From NCBI RefSeq assembly GCF_038593855.1, contig NZ_CP151996.1:806001-870000 (forward strand): a stretch of 64,000 bases of DNA. Direction: 5' to 3'. This DNA is from Lysinibacillus sp. FSL M8-0337. Lineage in GTDB: Bacteria > Bacillota > Bacilli > Bacillales_A > Planococcaceae. This document shows, one piece after another, positions 25,003 through 33,380 of this stretch; the stretch's first letter is position 1; the number at the start of each line of letters is the position of its first letter. The position numbers and the translations under genes are program-made. Below the pieces are notes generated by a model. That model did not search any database. It worked only from the letters and a program-made list of their open reading frames with translations, and had not been told where the DNA came from.

Positions 25003-26199
25003 CTATTTTGATTCAGGTTGCATTAGATGTGGCGCCTTTTTTAATGTCCAAATAAGTGCTAGGAAGAAGCAGGCCATTAAAATAATTGCCCCAAAAATAT
25101 AAGGGCTATTCATATTCCAATCAAAAAGAATGCCTGCTAGTGCCGGTCCAATCATATTGCCAAGGCTCATATACGCATTATTAAGACCAGCGGCAAAGCC
25201 TTGTTCATTTTCGGCCAGTTTAGAAATTAACGTGTTAACGGCAGGGCGAATCAGTGTAGTAGCTGTTGAGAAAATCGTTGCGACAATTAATATAAGTGCA
25301 AAGCCAGATACAAATAATATGGCATAAATCGATACAGCTGCAATAAATAAATTGACTAACACAACTTTCATTTCGCCAAAACGTTTAAAGAGTGGTGTAA
25401 TGACAAACATTTGAACAATAACACCAAATGCACCACCTACAGTCAGCAAGATAGCAATATCGGCAGGCGTGTAATTAAACTTGTCTGTTACAAATAATGA
25501 TAATGTTGTTTGGAAATTTGCGATTCCAAACGAGAATACTAGCATAATAATAAGCATGACAAAGTATGGCATTTTGACTGAACGTACCATCTGTTTTGCA
25601 AGATTTTCTTGTTTTTGAGCTTTCTGTGCTGCAGTGGGCTTTGTAGAAGGCAGTAAATACAATGATAAAATAGAAGCAATAATAGCCGCTCCACCAGCCG
25701 TAAAGAATGGAAAATGCAAGCTAACTTTCGATAGAAACCCGCCAATACCTGGTCCAATCATAAAACCAAGAGACATGGCAGCACCTAACATGCCCATTCC
25801 TTTTCCTCGTTCTTCATATGTTGTGACATCTGCCACAAACGCCATAATAGGCGGTGCAACAAAGGCTGAACCTAAACCACCTAAGAAACGGGCAACAAAA
25901 AGCATCCATACATCTGTAGATAATCCAAATGAAATTTGCCCAAGGCCGGTTACAATCAGACCAAAGATAATCAAATTTTTTCGACCATATCGATCCGAAA
26001 GATTCCCAGCAATTGGAGAAAATACGAATTGTGCTAAGGCGAACGTTGCAATTAGCATACCAAGAACTTGTCCTGCTGCTCCAAATATTTTTAAATACTC
26101 TGGCATAACAGGAATAATAATCCCAATACTCCCCATTGCGATAAACATATTAAACATTAAAATATACAACGCGGCCTTATTAGACTTCTGCTGGGTCAT
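25003..26199 (-). CDS. Major facilitator superfamily exporter (DHA1 drug:H+ antiporter type)
   Basis: About 398 residues with 12 hydrophobic helices. The motif A loop between helices 2 and 3 reads GNLSDRYGRKNLI, and motif C in helix 5 reads LGAAMSLGFMIGPGIGG, which marks antiporters of the TetA/Bmr/Nor type. The ATG at 26199 has GGGGGG 6 nt upstream, so the 16-residue longer reading to 26247 is not favoured. The substrate is likely a drug or metabolite; TetA-type and NorA-type members cannot be distinguished here. It stands alone between the riboswitch and the pot operon. Confidence 0.87.
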   Translation of the reverse strand: MTQQKSNKAALYILMFNMFIAMGSIGIIIPVMPEYLKIFGAAGQVLGMLIATFALAQFVFSPIAGNLSDRYGRKNLIIFGLIVTGLGQISFGLSTDVWMLFVARFLGGLGSAFVAPPIMAFVADVTTYEERGKGMGMLGAAMSLGFMIGPGIGGFLSKVSLHFPFFTAGGAAIIASILSLYLLPSTKPTAAQKAQKQENLAKQMVRSVKMPYFVMLIIMLVFSFGIANFQTTLSLFVTDKFNYTPADIAILLTVGGAFGVIVQMFVITPLFKRFGEMKVVLVNLFIAAVSIYAILFVSGFALILIVATIFSTATTLIRPAVNTLISKLAENEQGFAAGLNNAYMSLGNMIGPALAGILFDWNMNSPYIFGAIILMACFFLALIWTLKKAPHLMQPESK

Positions 26200-26327
26200 C
26201 GAATACCCCCCTTTATTTACTATTAAAACATTACTAAAGTCTATCATAAAGAAATAATGCTTGGCTATCAGATTATAGTCGTAGGTGGCTGGTGTGATTA
26301 TCGATACAAGGCGACAGAATTAAGAAA

Positions 26328-26411
26328 ATCGCCACTAAACAGCCATGAATCGCCACAAAGAAAATAAGTATCGCTACTAACCCCCCATAAATCGCCACTA
26401 ACTGCCGTAGC
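26328..26411. repeat. Degenerate 21-bp tandem repeat, four units
   Basis: Units at 26328, 26349, 26370 and 26391 each begin ATCGCCAC or ATCGCTAC and are exactly 21 bp long; the second halves diverge (for example TAAACAGCCATGA, TAACCCCCCATAA). They lie between two minus-strand operons with no coding potential. Confidence 0.75.
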
Positions 26412-26432
26412 AGACATCAACAGTCCATCAAA

Positions 26433-26468
26433 AAAGTGTTAGATTGATGGCACTCAATCTAACACTTC
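26433..26468. terminator. Terminator of the pot operon; copy 2 of a repeated hairpin
   Basis: Arm AAAGTGTTAGATTGA (26433-26447) pairs with 26454-26467 around a 6-nt loop. On the minus strand it is followed by TTTTT, directly after the potD stop. Same stem as at 12136 and 50789. Confidence 0.85.
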
Positions 26469-26481
26469 TTCTATTTCGTAT

Positions 26482-27555
26482 TTATCGAATACTCATTTTA
26501 AATTCTAAAAATAATTCATTGTATTTCCCTAAATAATCGGGTCCTAGGTTTTTATAGACTTCTAACGTTTTGCGTTGTTCTTCTGAAGGGTAGAAGCGCT
26601 CATCAGCAATAACTTCTTTATCCATTAAGCTCATTGCCGCAGTATTTGGCGTAGAGTAGCCTACATAATCAGCATTTTGAGCTCCAGATTCGGCATTTAA
26701 CATAAAGTTAATGAAAGCATGTGCGCCATCAATATTTTTCGAAGTTTTCGGGATCACCATATTATCAAACCACAAGTTCGAACCTTCTTCTGGCACAGCA
26801 AAGTCTAAATCTTCATTTTCTGATAGCATATCTGCGGCTTGACCAGACCAAGTGAGTGCGATGGCTGCTTCGTTATTAATCATGAGCGGTGTAATTTCAT
26901 CACCAATAATCGCTTTGACGTTTGGTGCGAGTGTAATCAGTTTGTCTGTAGCCTGACGTAGCTCTTGGTCGTCTAACGAGTTCAGGGAGTGTCCAAGACT
27001 GTTCAAACCCATACCAATGACTTCACGTGCACCGTCTACTAAAAAGACTTTACGTTTTAAAGAAGGATCCCATAAGTCTTGCCATGAAGAGAAATCTAAG
27101 TCACCGACTAAATCCGGATTATAGACAATGCCAACTGTGCCCCAAAAATAAGGAACAGAGTATTTATTGTTATCATCAAATGGCAAATCTAAAAAGTAAG
27201 GGTCGATATTTTTAAAGTTCGGGATCTTTGTTTTATCTAAAGGAAGTAATAAATGTTCTTCCTTCATCTTTTCAATCATGTATTCAGATGGTACTGCAAT
27301 ATCGTACGCTGTCCCACCTTGTTTAATTTTCGTCATCATAGCCTCATTGGAGTCAAATGTTTCGTAAATGACATGGATGCCCGTTTCTTTTTCAAATTGC
27401 TTTAGCAAATCGGGATCTATATATTCGCCCCAGTTAAAAATAGTTAATGTATCTTTTCCGCTTTTACCACCGGTAGCACTCATTGCATCAGCCGCGTACA
27501 TTAACAGGGCGGAGACGACAAGTATGGCGATGGTAGCTTGAATTAAAGACTTCAT
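26482..27555 (-). CDS. potD: Spermidine/putrescine ABC transporter substrate-binding protein PotD
   Basis: 357 residues. After a hydrophobic N-terminus (about 5-25) the mature protein starts with DTLTIFNWGEYIDPDLLKQF, the family start, and keeps YDIAVPSEYM, PYFWGTVGIVYNPD and FINFMLNAE. PotD/PotF bind polyamines outside the membrane and deliver them to PotBC. No cysteine lies at the end of the signal segment (ADAMSATGGK), so the protein is not a lipoprotein as read and is either secreted or held by an uncleaved helix. Its ATG overlaps the potC stop by 4 bp; GGAGGG lies upstream. Last gene of the operon. Confidence 0.92.
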   Translation of the reverse strand: MKSLIQATIAILVVSALLMYAADAMSATGGKSGKDTLTIFNWGEYIDPDLLKQFEKETGIHVIYETFDSNEAMMTKIKQGGTAYDIAVPSEYMIEKMKEEHLLLPLDKTKIPNFKNIDPYFLDLPFDDNNKYSVPYFWGTVGIVYNPDLVGDLDFSSWQDLWDPSLKRKVFLVDGAREVIGMGLNSLGHSLNSLDDQELRQATDKLITLAPNVKAIIGDEITPLMINNEAAIALTWSGQAADMLSENEDLDFAVPEEGSNLWFDNMVIPKTSKNIDGAHAFINFMLNAESGAQNADYVGYSTPNTAAMSLMDKEVIADERFYPSEEQRKTLEVYKNLGPDYLGKYNELFLEFKMSIR

Positions 27556-28349
27556 TGTTGTCCCTCCGTTCTTTTACTTGTACGACTAGTGAAGAAATAA
27601 TAGCCGACTACTACTAAAATTGTAACGAAGAATACTAAACCAGAAATGGCGTTCACTGTAAGAGAAATACCAGCACGTGCCATCGAGTAAATTTCAACAG
27701 ATAAAGTACTAAAGCCATTTCCTGTCACGAAAAATGTTACAGCAAAGTCATCTAGTGAATACGTTAAAGCGAGAAAGAAACCAGCAAAAATCCCTGGTTG
27801 GATATACGGTAAAATAACGCGCATCATAACATCTTTTTTCGTGGCGCCAAGATCTAAAGCCGCATCAATTAATGATTTATTCATCTCTAATAATTTCGGT
27901 AAAACCATCAGTACGACAATAGGCACACTAAACGCGACATGGGCTAATAATACTGAAGCGAAGCCTAGTTTAATGCCCACCATTGTAAATAAAATTAAAA
28001 AGCTTGCACCGATAATAACATCTGGACTAACGATTAATACATTATTTAAGGAAAGCAGGGTATTGCGCATTTTCGAATCTTTTACTGTAACGATACCGAT
28101 TGCGCCAAGTGTGCCAATAATTGTGGAAATTAGTGCAGAAAGCAAAGCCACAATCACCGTATTGATTAAAATAACGAGTAATCGAGAATCCTCGAATACC
28201 GCTTTATAATGATCCAATGTGAAGGATTGGAAGTTTGTCATGGAATCCCCACTATTGAATGAGTAAAAGACTAAGTAAAAAATAGGAGCATACAGGACGA
28301 TAAAAACAATCGCTAAATACACTTTTGCAGATGTTGACAGTTTGCTCAT
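27552..28349 (-). CDS. potC: Spermidine/putrescine ABC transporter permease PotC
   Basis: 265 residues with six membrane helices. The EAA loop reads DAALDLGATKKDVMMRVILP, the ATPase-contact motif of binding-protein-dependent permeases. Sequence runs such as YSLDDFAVTFFVTGNGFSTL are typical of PotC. It overlaps potB by 4 bp and potD by 4 bp. It forms the membrane channel with PotB. Confidence 0.93.
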   Translation of the reverse strand: MSKLSTSAKVYLAIVFIVLYAPIFYLVFYSFNSGDSMTNFQSFTLDHYKAVFEDSRLLVILINTVIVALLSALISTIIGTLGAIGIVTVKDSKMRNTLLSLNNVLIVSPDVIIGASFLILFTMVGIKLGFASVLLAHVAFSVPIVVLMVLPKLLEMNKSLIDAALDLGATKKDVMMRVILPYIQPGIFAGFFLALTYSLDDFAVTFFVTGNGFSTLSVEIYSMARAGISLTVNAISGLVFFVTILVVVGYYFFTSRTSKRTEGQQ

Positions 28350-29155
28350 CGCACGCGACCTCCTTTATCCTTTTGACCTGTAATGAACATGATGATTACC
28401 ATAAATAAAATTAAAAATACGGCAATTGTTGAACCCATGCCCCAATTTTGCGTTACAAGGAATTGTTGCTCTATTGCTGTACCGAGCGTAATAACGCGGT
28501 TTCCTGCAATTAAGCGCGTAATCATGAAAAGTGATAAAGCAGGGATGAAAACAACTTGAATTCCTGATTTAACGCCATCCATTGTTAGTGGCAGTACAAC
28601 GCGACGGAATGTTGTAAAGGCAGAAGCGCCTAAGTCACGCGCTGCATAGACAAGAGTTGGGTTAAGACGATCCAACGAGTTGAAAATTGGTAAAATCATA
28701 AAGGGTATAAAAATATAAACGGATACGAAGACAAAGCTCATATCAGTAAATAGCATTTGCTTCGGATCGAAGCCAAATACTTCAATGGCTGCATTGATAG
28801 GACCATATAAACCGAATATCCCTATAAACGCATATGTTTTTAACAAGAGATTAATCCACGAAGGAATAATAATTAGCAATAGCCATAGCTGTTTGTGTTT
28901 GGTCTTCGTTAAAAAATAAGCTGTTGGGTATGAAATCAGCAATGTAAAGAATGTGATTAAAAACGCATACCAAAACGAACTAAGGGTCATTTTTAAATAG
29001 ACAGATGTAAAAAATGCTTTGTAGTTATTGAGCGTAAAATTGCCATGTAAATCTAGTAGGGAGTAGTAAACAACGAGGGCAATCGGCGCAATAACAAATA
29101 GTGCAATCCATAAAACGTATGGAAATAACGTTGATTTCGAAGTTTTAGTTTGCAT
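28346..29155 (-). CDS. potB: Spermidine/putrescine ABC transporter permease PotB
   Basis: About 269 residues, six helices. The EAA loop is [20 protein letters not shown] and the [13 protein letters not shown] segment is typical of PotB. The gene overlaps the end of potA. ATGs occur at 29170, 29164 and 29155; the GGAG at 29168-29165 is 9 nt ahead of the ATG at 29155, which is therefore chosen. Channel partner of PotC. Confidence 0.92.
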   Translation of the reverse strand: MQTKTSKSTLFPYVLWIALFVIAPIALVVYYSLLDLHGNFTLNNYKAFFTSVYLKMTLSSFWYAFLITFFTLLISYPTAYFLTKTKHKQLWLLLIIIPSWINLLLKTYAFIGIFGLYGPINAAIEVFGFDPKQMLFTDMSFVFVSVYIFIPFMILPIFNSLDRLNPTLVYAARDLGASAFTTFRRVVLPLTMDGVKSGIQVVFIPALSLFMITRLIAGNRVITLGTAIEQQFLVTQNWGMGSTIAVFLILFMVIIMFITGQKDKGGRVR

Positions 29156-30251
29156 CTTCGTCATCTCCATAGGATTCTAGACGTTTATCGAACTCTTCCT
29201 CAGTTTCATTTAGGCGCATTACATGAATGGCTTCTGGATCAAAGTCTAAACCTATTTCTGTCCCTACTTCAGCTTTCTTCAATGAATGGACAAGCCACTC
29301 ATTACCAGCTTTATCGTAAGTGGAGAGCTCATAATGGACTCCACGGAATAATTGTGTATCAACTTTAACAATTAGTTTTCCTTTGTCGACTGTTGTAATT
29401 TCCAAATCTTCTGGACGAATAACAATATCGATTTTTTCATTTGGTTTCATTCCTTGGTCAACACATTCAAACACTTTCCCAGCAAACTCCACTTTAAAAT
29501 CTTCTATCATCACGCCGTTAACAATATTGGATTCTCCGATAAAGTCGGCAACAAAACGGTTAATGGGTTCATCATAAATATCTACTGGTGTACCTGATTG
29601 TTGAATTTGCCCTTCGCTTAATACAAATATTTCATCACTCATGGCAAGTGCCTCTTCTTGGTCGTGTGTCACAAATACAAATGTTTTACCAAGTCGTTGT
29701 TGTAATTCACGTAGTTCATACTGCATTTCTGTACGAAGTTTTAAATCAAGCGCGGAAAGGGGCTCGTCGAGTAAAATAACTTCTGGATCATTAACAATAG
29801 CTCGTGCAATCGCAACACGTTGACGCTGACCACCTGACATTTCAGAAATTTCTCGATTGCCATAGCCGGCTAAGTTGACAAATTTTAGCGCTTCTCCGAC
29901 ACGTTCTTTAATGTTGTTTTCAGGAAGTTTTTTGATACGTAATCCAAATGCTACATTTTCAAAAACATTTAGATGTGGAAATAACGCATAATCCTGAAAT
30001 ACTGTGTTAACTTGGCGCTCATTGGCTGGAACAGTGTTGATTTTTTTATCGTGGAAAAACACATCGCCTGTAGTGGGCTCTGTGAAACCAGCAATAATGC
30101 GTAATATCGTTGTTTTACCGCAACCTGACGGACCAAGCAACGTATAGAACTTTCCTTTTTCAAGCTCTAAGTTAATATTTTTTAGGACGACTGTGCCGTC
30201 ACTATATGATTTTGATACATTTTCAAAGCGGATAATAGAATTTGTTGTCAT
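29145..30251 (-). CDS. potA: Spermidine/putrescine ABC transporter ATP-binding protein PotA
   Basis: 368 residues. Walker [10 protein letters not shown] is near residue 39, the signature SGGQRQRV near 137, Walker [11 protein letters not shown] near 159, and the switch region [13 protein letters not shown] near 192. A C-terminal TOBE-like regulatory domain (about 270-350, with [11 protein letters not shown]) is present, as in PotA and other MalK-like ATPases. It energises polyamine uptake. It lies 17 bp after the cupin regulator gene, so both belong to one operon. Confidence 0.93.
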   Translation of the reverse strand: MTTNSIIRFENVSKSYSDGTVVLKNINLELEKGKFYTLLGPSGCGKTTILRIIAGFTEPTTGDVFFHDKKINTVPANERQVNTVFQDYALFPHLNVFENVAFGLRIKKLPENNIKERVGEALKFVNLAGYGNREISEMSGGQRQRVAIARAIVNDPEVILLDEPLSALDLKLRTEMQYELRELQQRLGKTFVFVTHDQEEALAMSDEIFVLSEGQIQQSGTPVDIYDEPINRFVADFIGESNIVNGVMIEDFKVEFAGKVFECVDQGMKPNEKIDIVIRPEDLEITTVDKGKLIVKVDTQLFRGVHYELSTYDKAGNEWLVHSLKKAEVGTEIGLDFDPEAIHVMRLNETEEEFDKRLESYGDDEDAN

Positions 30252-30268
30252 TGAAGCGCCTCCTTAAG

Positions 30269-30811
30269 CTATAAATAAGAATCCGTTGCGACGAGTAAAA
30301 TTTTTGTTTCATCGTCATGTGCATTAAAAATTTGATGATGAGCTGCCGCGTCAAAATAGAGCGCATTGCCTTCACTAGCTATATACTGTTCATTCCCTAA
30401 AACGAGACGAATACGCCCTTTGACAATATAAATAAATGTTTCTGATAGCGATGGTTCAAACTGTTTGAATTCGCCGTCAGCAGCAAGTGTCAAAAAGATG
30501 GGCTCCATTTCTTTCTCATTAGATGTAGGAATAAGCCATTGAATTTCGTATTTTTTTTCTTCGTCTGTATACGTCGATTGATCTTCCTCGGTGTAGACAA
30601 CCTTTTGTTCAGGTGCATCATCATCAAAGAATTCCTTGGGCGTCGATCCTAAAACTTCTAATAATGAAAAAAGCGTTTCAATAGAAGGCGAATTCAAATC
30701 TCGCTCCAGTTGTGAAATATAGCCTTTACTTAAATCTGTACGTTCTCCAAGCTCTTCTTGGGTAAGACCTTTTTTCAAACGAAGTGCTTTAATTTTTCCT
30801 CCAATTTGCAT
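30269..30811 (-). CDS. XRE-family regulator with C-terminal cupin domain, pot operon
   Basis: 180 residues. The N-terminal 60 residues form a lambda-repressor-type helix-turn-helix (LTQEELGERTDLSKGYISQL); the C-terminal half from about 105 is a cupin barrel (FTYIVKGRIRLVLGNEQY-like segment, ending HQIFNAHDDETKILLV). This architecture is that of PuuR and related polyamine regulators. As first gene of the potABCD operon, with several inverted repeats in front, it probably represses its own operon in response to polyamine binding in the cupin (inference). Confidence 0.88.
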   Translation of the reverse strand: MQIGGKIKALRLKKGLTQEELGERTDLSKGYISQLERDLNSPSIETLFSLLEVLGSTPKEFFDDDAPEQKVVYTEEDQSTYTDEEKKYEIQWLIPTSNEKEMEPIFLTLAADGEFKQFEPSLSETFIYIVKGRIRLVLGNEQYIASEGNALYFDAAAHHQIFNAHDDETKILLVATDSYL

Positions 30812-30830
30812 CCTTTCCCTCCTATAAGAA

Positions 30831-30889
30831 GTTTAGCAATCATAAACTTTCAGAAAATGAAGTTTACTTTAACGAAACTTTTAGTTTAC
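30831..30889. promoter_or_regulatory. Operator cluster upstream of the pot operon
   Basis: Three overlapping or adjacent imperfect palindromes built from GTTTA/TAAAC or AAGTTT/AAACTT half sites: 30831-30847, 30860-30880 and 30874-30889. On the minus strand a TATAAT (30908-30903) precedes them, so they lie just downstream of the likely start of transcription, where the cupin regulator would block RNA polymerase. Confidence 0.6.
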
Positions 30890-31071
30890 TAAAAACATTA
30901 CTATTATACATAATAATGAAAAATTTGCAATCGTTTTGGAGGAAAAAATGCAGATGTATTTGAAAGAAAAGAAGCATCTATATTTTCGAGCAGTTTTTTG
31001 TGCTATTCTAGAATAAATTTGCGAAAAGAAGCTAATAACTAAAGTGTAGTGATGATTATTTATTGGGTATT

Positions 31072-31087
31072 TGACAAAAATTTGTCA
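31072..31087. promoter_or_regulatory. Palindromic site upstream of the peroxiredoxin gene
   Basis: TGACAAAAATTTGTCA has perfect 7-bp arms (TGACAAA/TTTGTCA) and overlaps a TTGACA -35-like box at 31071-31076. It does not match the PerR box. About 140 bp upstream of the start codon. Confidence 0.5.
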
Positions 31088-31111
31088 GTATACTTGAAAC
31101 GATTAGCGTGG

Positions 31112-31177
31112 CGAAGTGCACTTCGTTGAAAATCTGTGCTTTCTTTGCTATCGTAGAAGACGGTTCGCATGTGCGAA
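31112..31177 (+). promoter_or_regulatory. Two palindromes in the peroxiredoxin leader
   Basis: CGAAGTGCACTTCG (31112-31125) is a perfect 14-bp palindrome. TTCGCATGTGCGAA (31164-31177) has 6-bp arms. Either could be protein sites or short RNA hairpins in the 5' leader; no known riboswitch fold was recognised. Confidence 0.4.
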
Positions 31178-31215
31178 TGGAATATAAAACTACATATTAT
31201 TCGGAGGGATTTATA

Positions 31216-31758
31216 ATGGCAGAACGCATGGTAGGTAAACAAGCCCCAGACTTCACAATGGAAGCAGTACTTCCAGACAAATCTTTTGGTAAAGTATCTT
31301 TAGAAGAAATTAAAGCACAAGACAAATGGACTGTACTGTTCTTCTACCCAATGGACTTCACTTTTGTATGTCCAACAGAAATTACTGCAATGAGCGATCG
31401 TTATGATGAGTTCGAAGACTTAGATGCAGAAGTAATCGGCGTTTCAACTGATACAATCCACACGCACTTAGCTTGGATTAACACAGATCGCACGCAAAAT
31501 GGGCTTGGCGAATTAAAATACCCATTAGCAGCAGATACGAACCATGCGATTTCGAAAGAATATGGCGTTTTAATTGAAGAAGAAGGTATCGCACTACGCG
31601 GCCTATTCATCATTAATCCAGAAGGCGAATTAAAATATCAAACAGTATTTGATAATAATATTGGCCGTGACGTAGATGAAACATTACGTGTATTACAAGC
31701 TTTACAAACTGGCGGTCTTTGCCCAGCAAACTGGCGCCCAGGTCAAGCAACGCTTTAA
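31216..31758 (+). CDS. ykuU: 2-Cys peroxiredoxin (YkuU-like, AhpC/TSA family)
   Basis: 180 residues. The peroxidatic cysteine lies in DFTFVCPTE (about C52) and the resolving cysteine in GGLCPANWRPG near the C-terminus, giving a typical 2-Cys enzyme that reduces H2O2 and organic peroxides with thioredoxin-like donors. The ATG at 31216 has GGAGGG 9 nt upstream; the longer in-frame reading from 31108 covers leader DNA. In B. subtilis ykuU is followed by ykuV, as here, and the YkuV-type protein 216 bp downstream may be its reductant (inference). Codon use looks like that of a well expressed gene. Confidence 0.93.
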   Translation: MAERMVGKQAPDFTMEAVLPDKSFGKVSLEEIKAQDKWTVLFFYPMDFTFVCPTEITAMSDRYDEFEDLDAEVIGVSTDTIHTHLAWINTDRTQNGLGELKYPLAADTNHAISKEYGVLIEEEGIALRGLFIINPEGELKYQTVFDNNIGRDVDETLRVLQALQTGGLCPANWRPGQATL

Positions 31759-31845
31759 TTGAATTGAGCAAAAGTCCTTCACTCTTAAAAAGAGCGGGAT
31801 GAATGCCAATTATGCAATGAAATCAACGGAGTACTCTGGCACGTT

Positions 31846-31879
31846 TGGATTTTTTTCGAGCCTGTTTGAAAAAAATCCA
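31846..31879. repeat. 12-bp inverted repeat between ykuU and ykuV
   Basis: TGGATTTTTTTC (31846-31857) and GAAAAAAATCCA (31868-31879) are perfect complements around a 10-nt loop. It carries its T-run inside the stem rather than after it, so it is not a normal terminator. Confidence 0.65.
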
Positions 31880-31926
31880 GACGCAATTACGCCAAGCCTC
31901 AATTCATGCATAAAATGAATAATGGG

Positions 31927-31957
31927 TCCCCACGACACGCTTGTGGGGATATTTTTT
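31927..31957 (+). terminator. Terminator or attenuator before ykuV
   Basis: TCCCCAC/GTGGGGA stem with a 9-nt loop and ATTTTTTT, only ~18 bp ahead of the ykuV start codon. It would end ykuU readthrough or attenuate ykuV. Confidence 0.75.
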
Positions 31958-31974
31958 TCAAGGGAGGATTTTTT

Positions 31975-32427
31975 ATGAAACTTCGTGAACAAATGCCTGA
32001 ACTTACAGGTGCAACAACATGGTTAAATGGGGAAGTAACGAAAGCACAATTAGTTGGCGAAAAACCAACACTTATCCATTTTTGGTCTGTAAGCTGTCAT
32101 TTATGTAAAGAAGCAATGCCGGAAGTGAATAATTTCCGTGACCAATATAAAGATGAATTAAACGTTATTGCTGTGCATATGCCACGTTCTGAAGCAGATA
32201 CTGATTTGGATACAATCAAAGCTGTTGCAGCAGAGCATGATATTACACAACCTATTTTTGTAGATAGTGAAATGAAGCTAACGGATGCTTTTGAAAACCA
32301 ATACGTACCCGCTTACTTCGTATTCGATAAAGACGGACAGCTTCGCCATATGCAAGCTGGTGGCAGCGGTATGAAGATGTTAGAAAAGCGTGTCAATCGA
32401 GTTCTCGACGAAATGCGTAATGCATAA
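31975..32427 (+). CDS. ykuV: Thioredoxin-fold thiol-disulfide oxidoreductase YkuV
   Basis: 150 residues. The thioredoxin fold begins KLREQMPELTGATTWLNGEV; the active site is CHLC in FWSVSCHLCKEAMPEV, the cis-proline segment is YVPAYFVFD, and the end is GSGMKMLEKRVNRVL. All match B. subtilis YkuV, a cytoplasmic thiol reductase with C-H-L-C. AGGGAGGA lies 7 nt before ATG 31975; a longer in-frame start at 31906 runs through the terminator hairpin and is rejected. It probably reduces the peroxiredoxin encoded upstream or other disulfides. Confidence 0.95.
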   Translation: MKLREQMPELTGATTWLNGEVTKAQLVGEKPTLIHFWSVSCHLCKEAMPEVNNFRDQYKDELNVIAVHMPRSEADTDLDTIKAVAAEHDITQPIFVDSEMKLTDAFENQYVPAYFVFDKDGQLRHMQAGGSGMKMLEKRVNRVLDEMRNA

Positions 32428-32440
32428 TTTTAATATTTGC

Positions 32441-32470
32441 TAGGCGGGGATGTTTAAATCCTCGCTTTTT
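32441..32470 (+). terminator. Terminator after ykuV
   Basis: GCGGGGAT pairs with ATCCTCGC (one G-U), followed by a long T-run. Confidence 0.8.
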
Positions 32471-32605
32471 TTTAATAGTAATAGAATAGAATGTCGAAAA
32501 GAATAGATAGAAAAGGTAAAATGGCGATTAGTCTCCTGTTTTGACAATACATATAAGCAAGAATAAGTTAAAATAAAGTAATTGTAGTTTTCGGAGGGAT
32601 TTTGA

Positions 32606-33271
32606 ATGATGAAAAAAGAGTTTGCCGTCATTGGACTTGGACGTTTCGGGGGGAGTATTGTTCGTGAGCTAATGAGTCAAGGTGCGCAAGTAATGGCGAT
32701 TGACAATTCATCTGAACGGGTAGATGAGTTTGCTGCAATCGCAACGCAAGCTGTTATTGCCGATTCAACAGATGAATCGGTATTAAATTCATTAGGTATT
32801 CGTAACTTTGAACATGTCATTGTCGCTATCGGCGAAGATATTCAGGCAAGTATTTTAACGACCATTATTTTAAAAGAAATTGGTGTTCAGCAAATTACAG
32901 TAAAAGCTCAAAATGACTACCACGAAAAAGTGCTACGCAAAATTGGAGCAGATTTTGTAGTTCATCCTGAACGTGATATGGGTATTCGTATAGCGAATAA
33001 TATGTTATCTAATACGGTGCTCGATTATTTAGAGCTGTCAGATGAGCATTCGATTATGGAATTAAAAGCGAATGATGCCATTGCCGGTTATTCGATTATG
33101 GATTTAGATATCCGTGCAAAATACGGCATTAACATTGTCGGTATAAAACGAGGATCCGATATTATCGTATCTCCACAAGCAAGCGACAAAATTTTACTTG
33201 GAGATATTATGCTGCTTATCGGTGCTGATGTCGATATTAACCGTTTTGTGAAGAAAGCAATGAAAGAATAA
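32606..33271 (+). CDS. ktrC: Potassium uptake regulatory subunit KtrC (TrkA family)
   Basis: 221 residues. The N-terminal RCK/TrkA-N Rossmann domain has GLGRFGGSIVRELMSQG (about 9-25) and the adenine-binding acidic residue in MAIDNSSE; the C-terminal TrkA-C domain (about 140-221) ends LLGDIMLLIGADVDI. KtrC is a cytoplasmic octameric gate of the KtrD channel, opened by ATP and closed by cyclic di-AMP bound at TrkA-C. KtrD is not in the window, as in B. subtilis. TTGACA at 32541-32546 may be its -35. GGAGGG lies 7 nt ahead of the ATG. Position ahead of rnjA is as in B. subtilis. Confidence 0.92.
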   Translation: MMKKEFAVIGLGRFGGSIVRELMSQGAQVMAIDNSSERVDEFAAIATQAVIADSTDESVLNSLGIRNFEHVIVAIGEDIQASILTTIILKEIGVQQITVKAQNDYHEKVLRKIGADFVVHPERDMGIRIANNMLSNTVLDYLELSDEHSIMELKANDAIAGYSIMDLDIRAKYGINIVGIKRGSDIIVSPQASDKILLGDIMLLIGADVDINRFVKKAMKE

Positions 33272-33278
33272 GCAAGAA

Positions 33279-33316
33279 GTGGAATATTGTAGTTGGTTTG
33301 CAATACTCCATTTTTT
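33279..33316 (+). terminator. Terminator after ktrC
   Basis: TGGAATATTG/CAATACTCCA stem (one G-U), then TTTTTT. Confidence 0.8.
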
Positions 33317-33380
33317 CATATACAATCCAACTTTTTTTATGAAGTATGTTAAGAAAGCTGATGGGGAGTAGGTTTAGCAC

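Noticed and set aside
25634..26257. 207-codon plus-strand frame opposite the MFS gene
   Set aside because: Complement of hydrophobic codons gives Pro/Lys-rich text; no ribosome site or family resemblance.
31060..31242. Minus-strand frame in the peroxiredoxin leader
   Set aside because: No ribosome site, lies over palindromes and the start of the peroxiredoxin gene.
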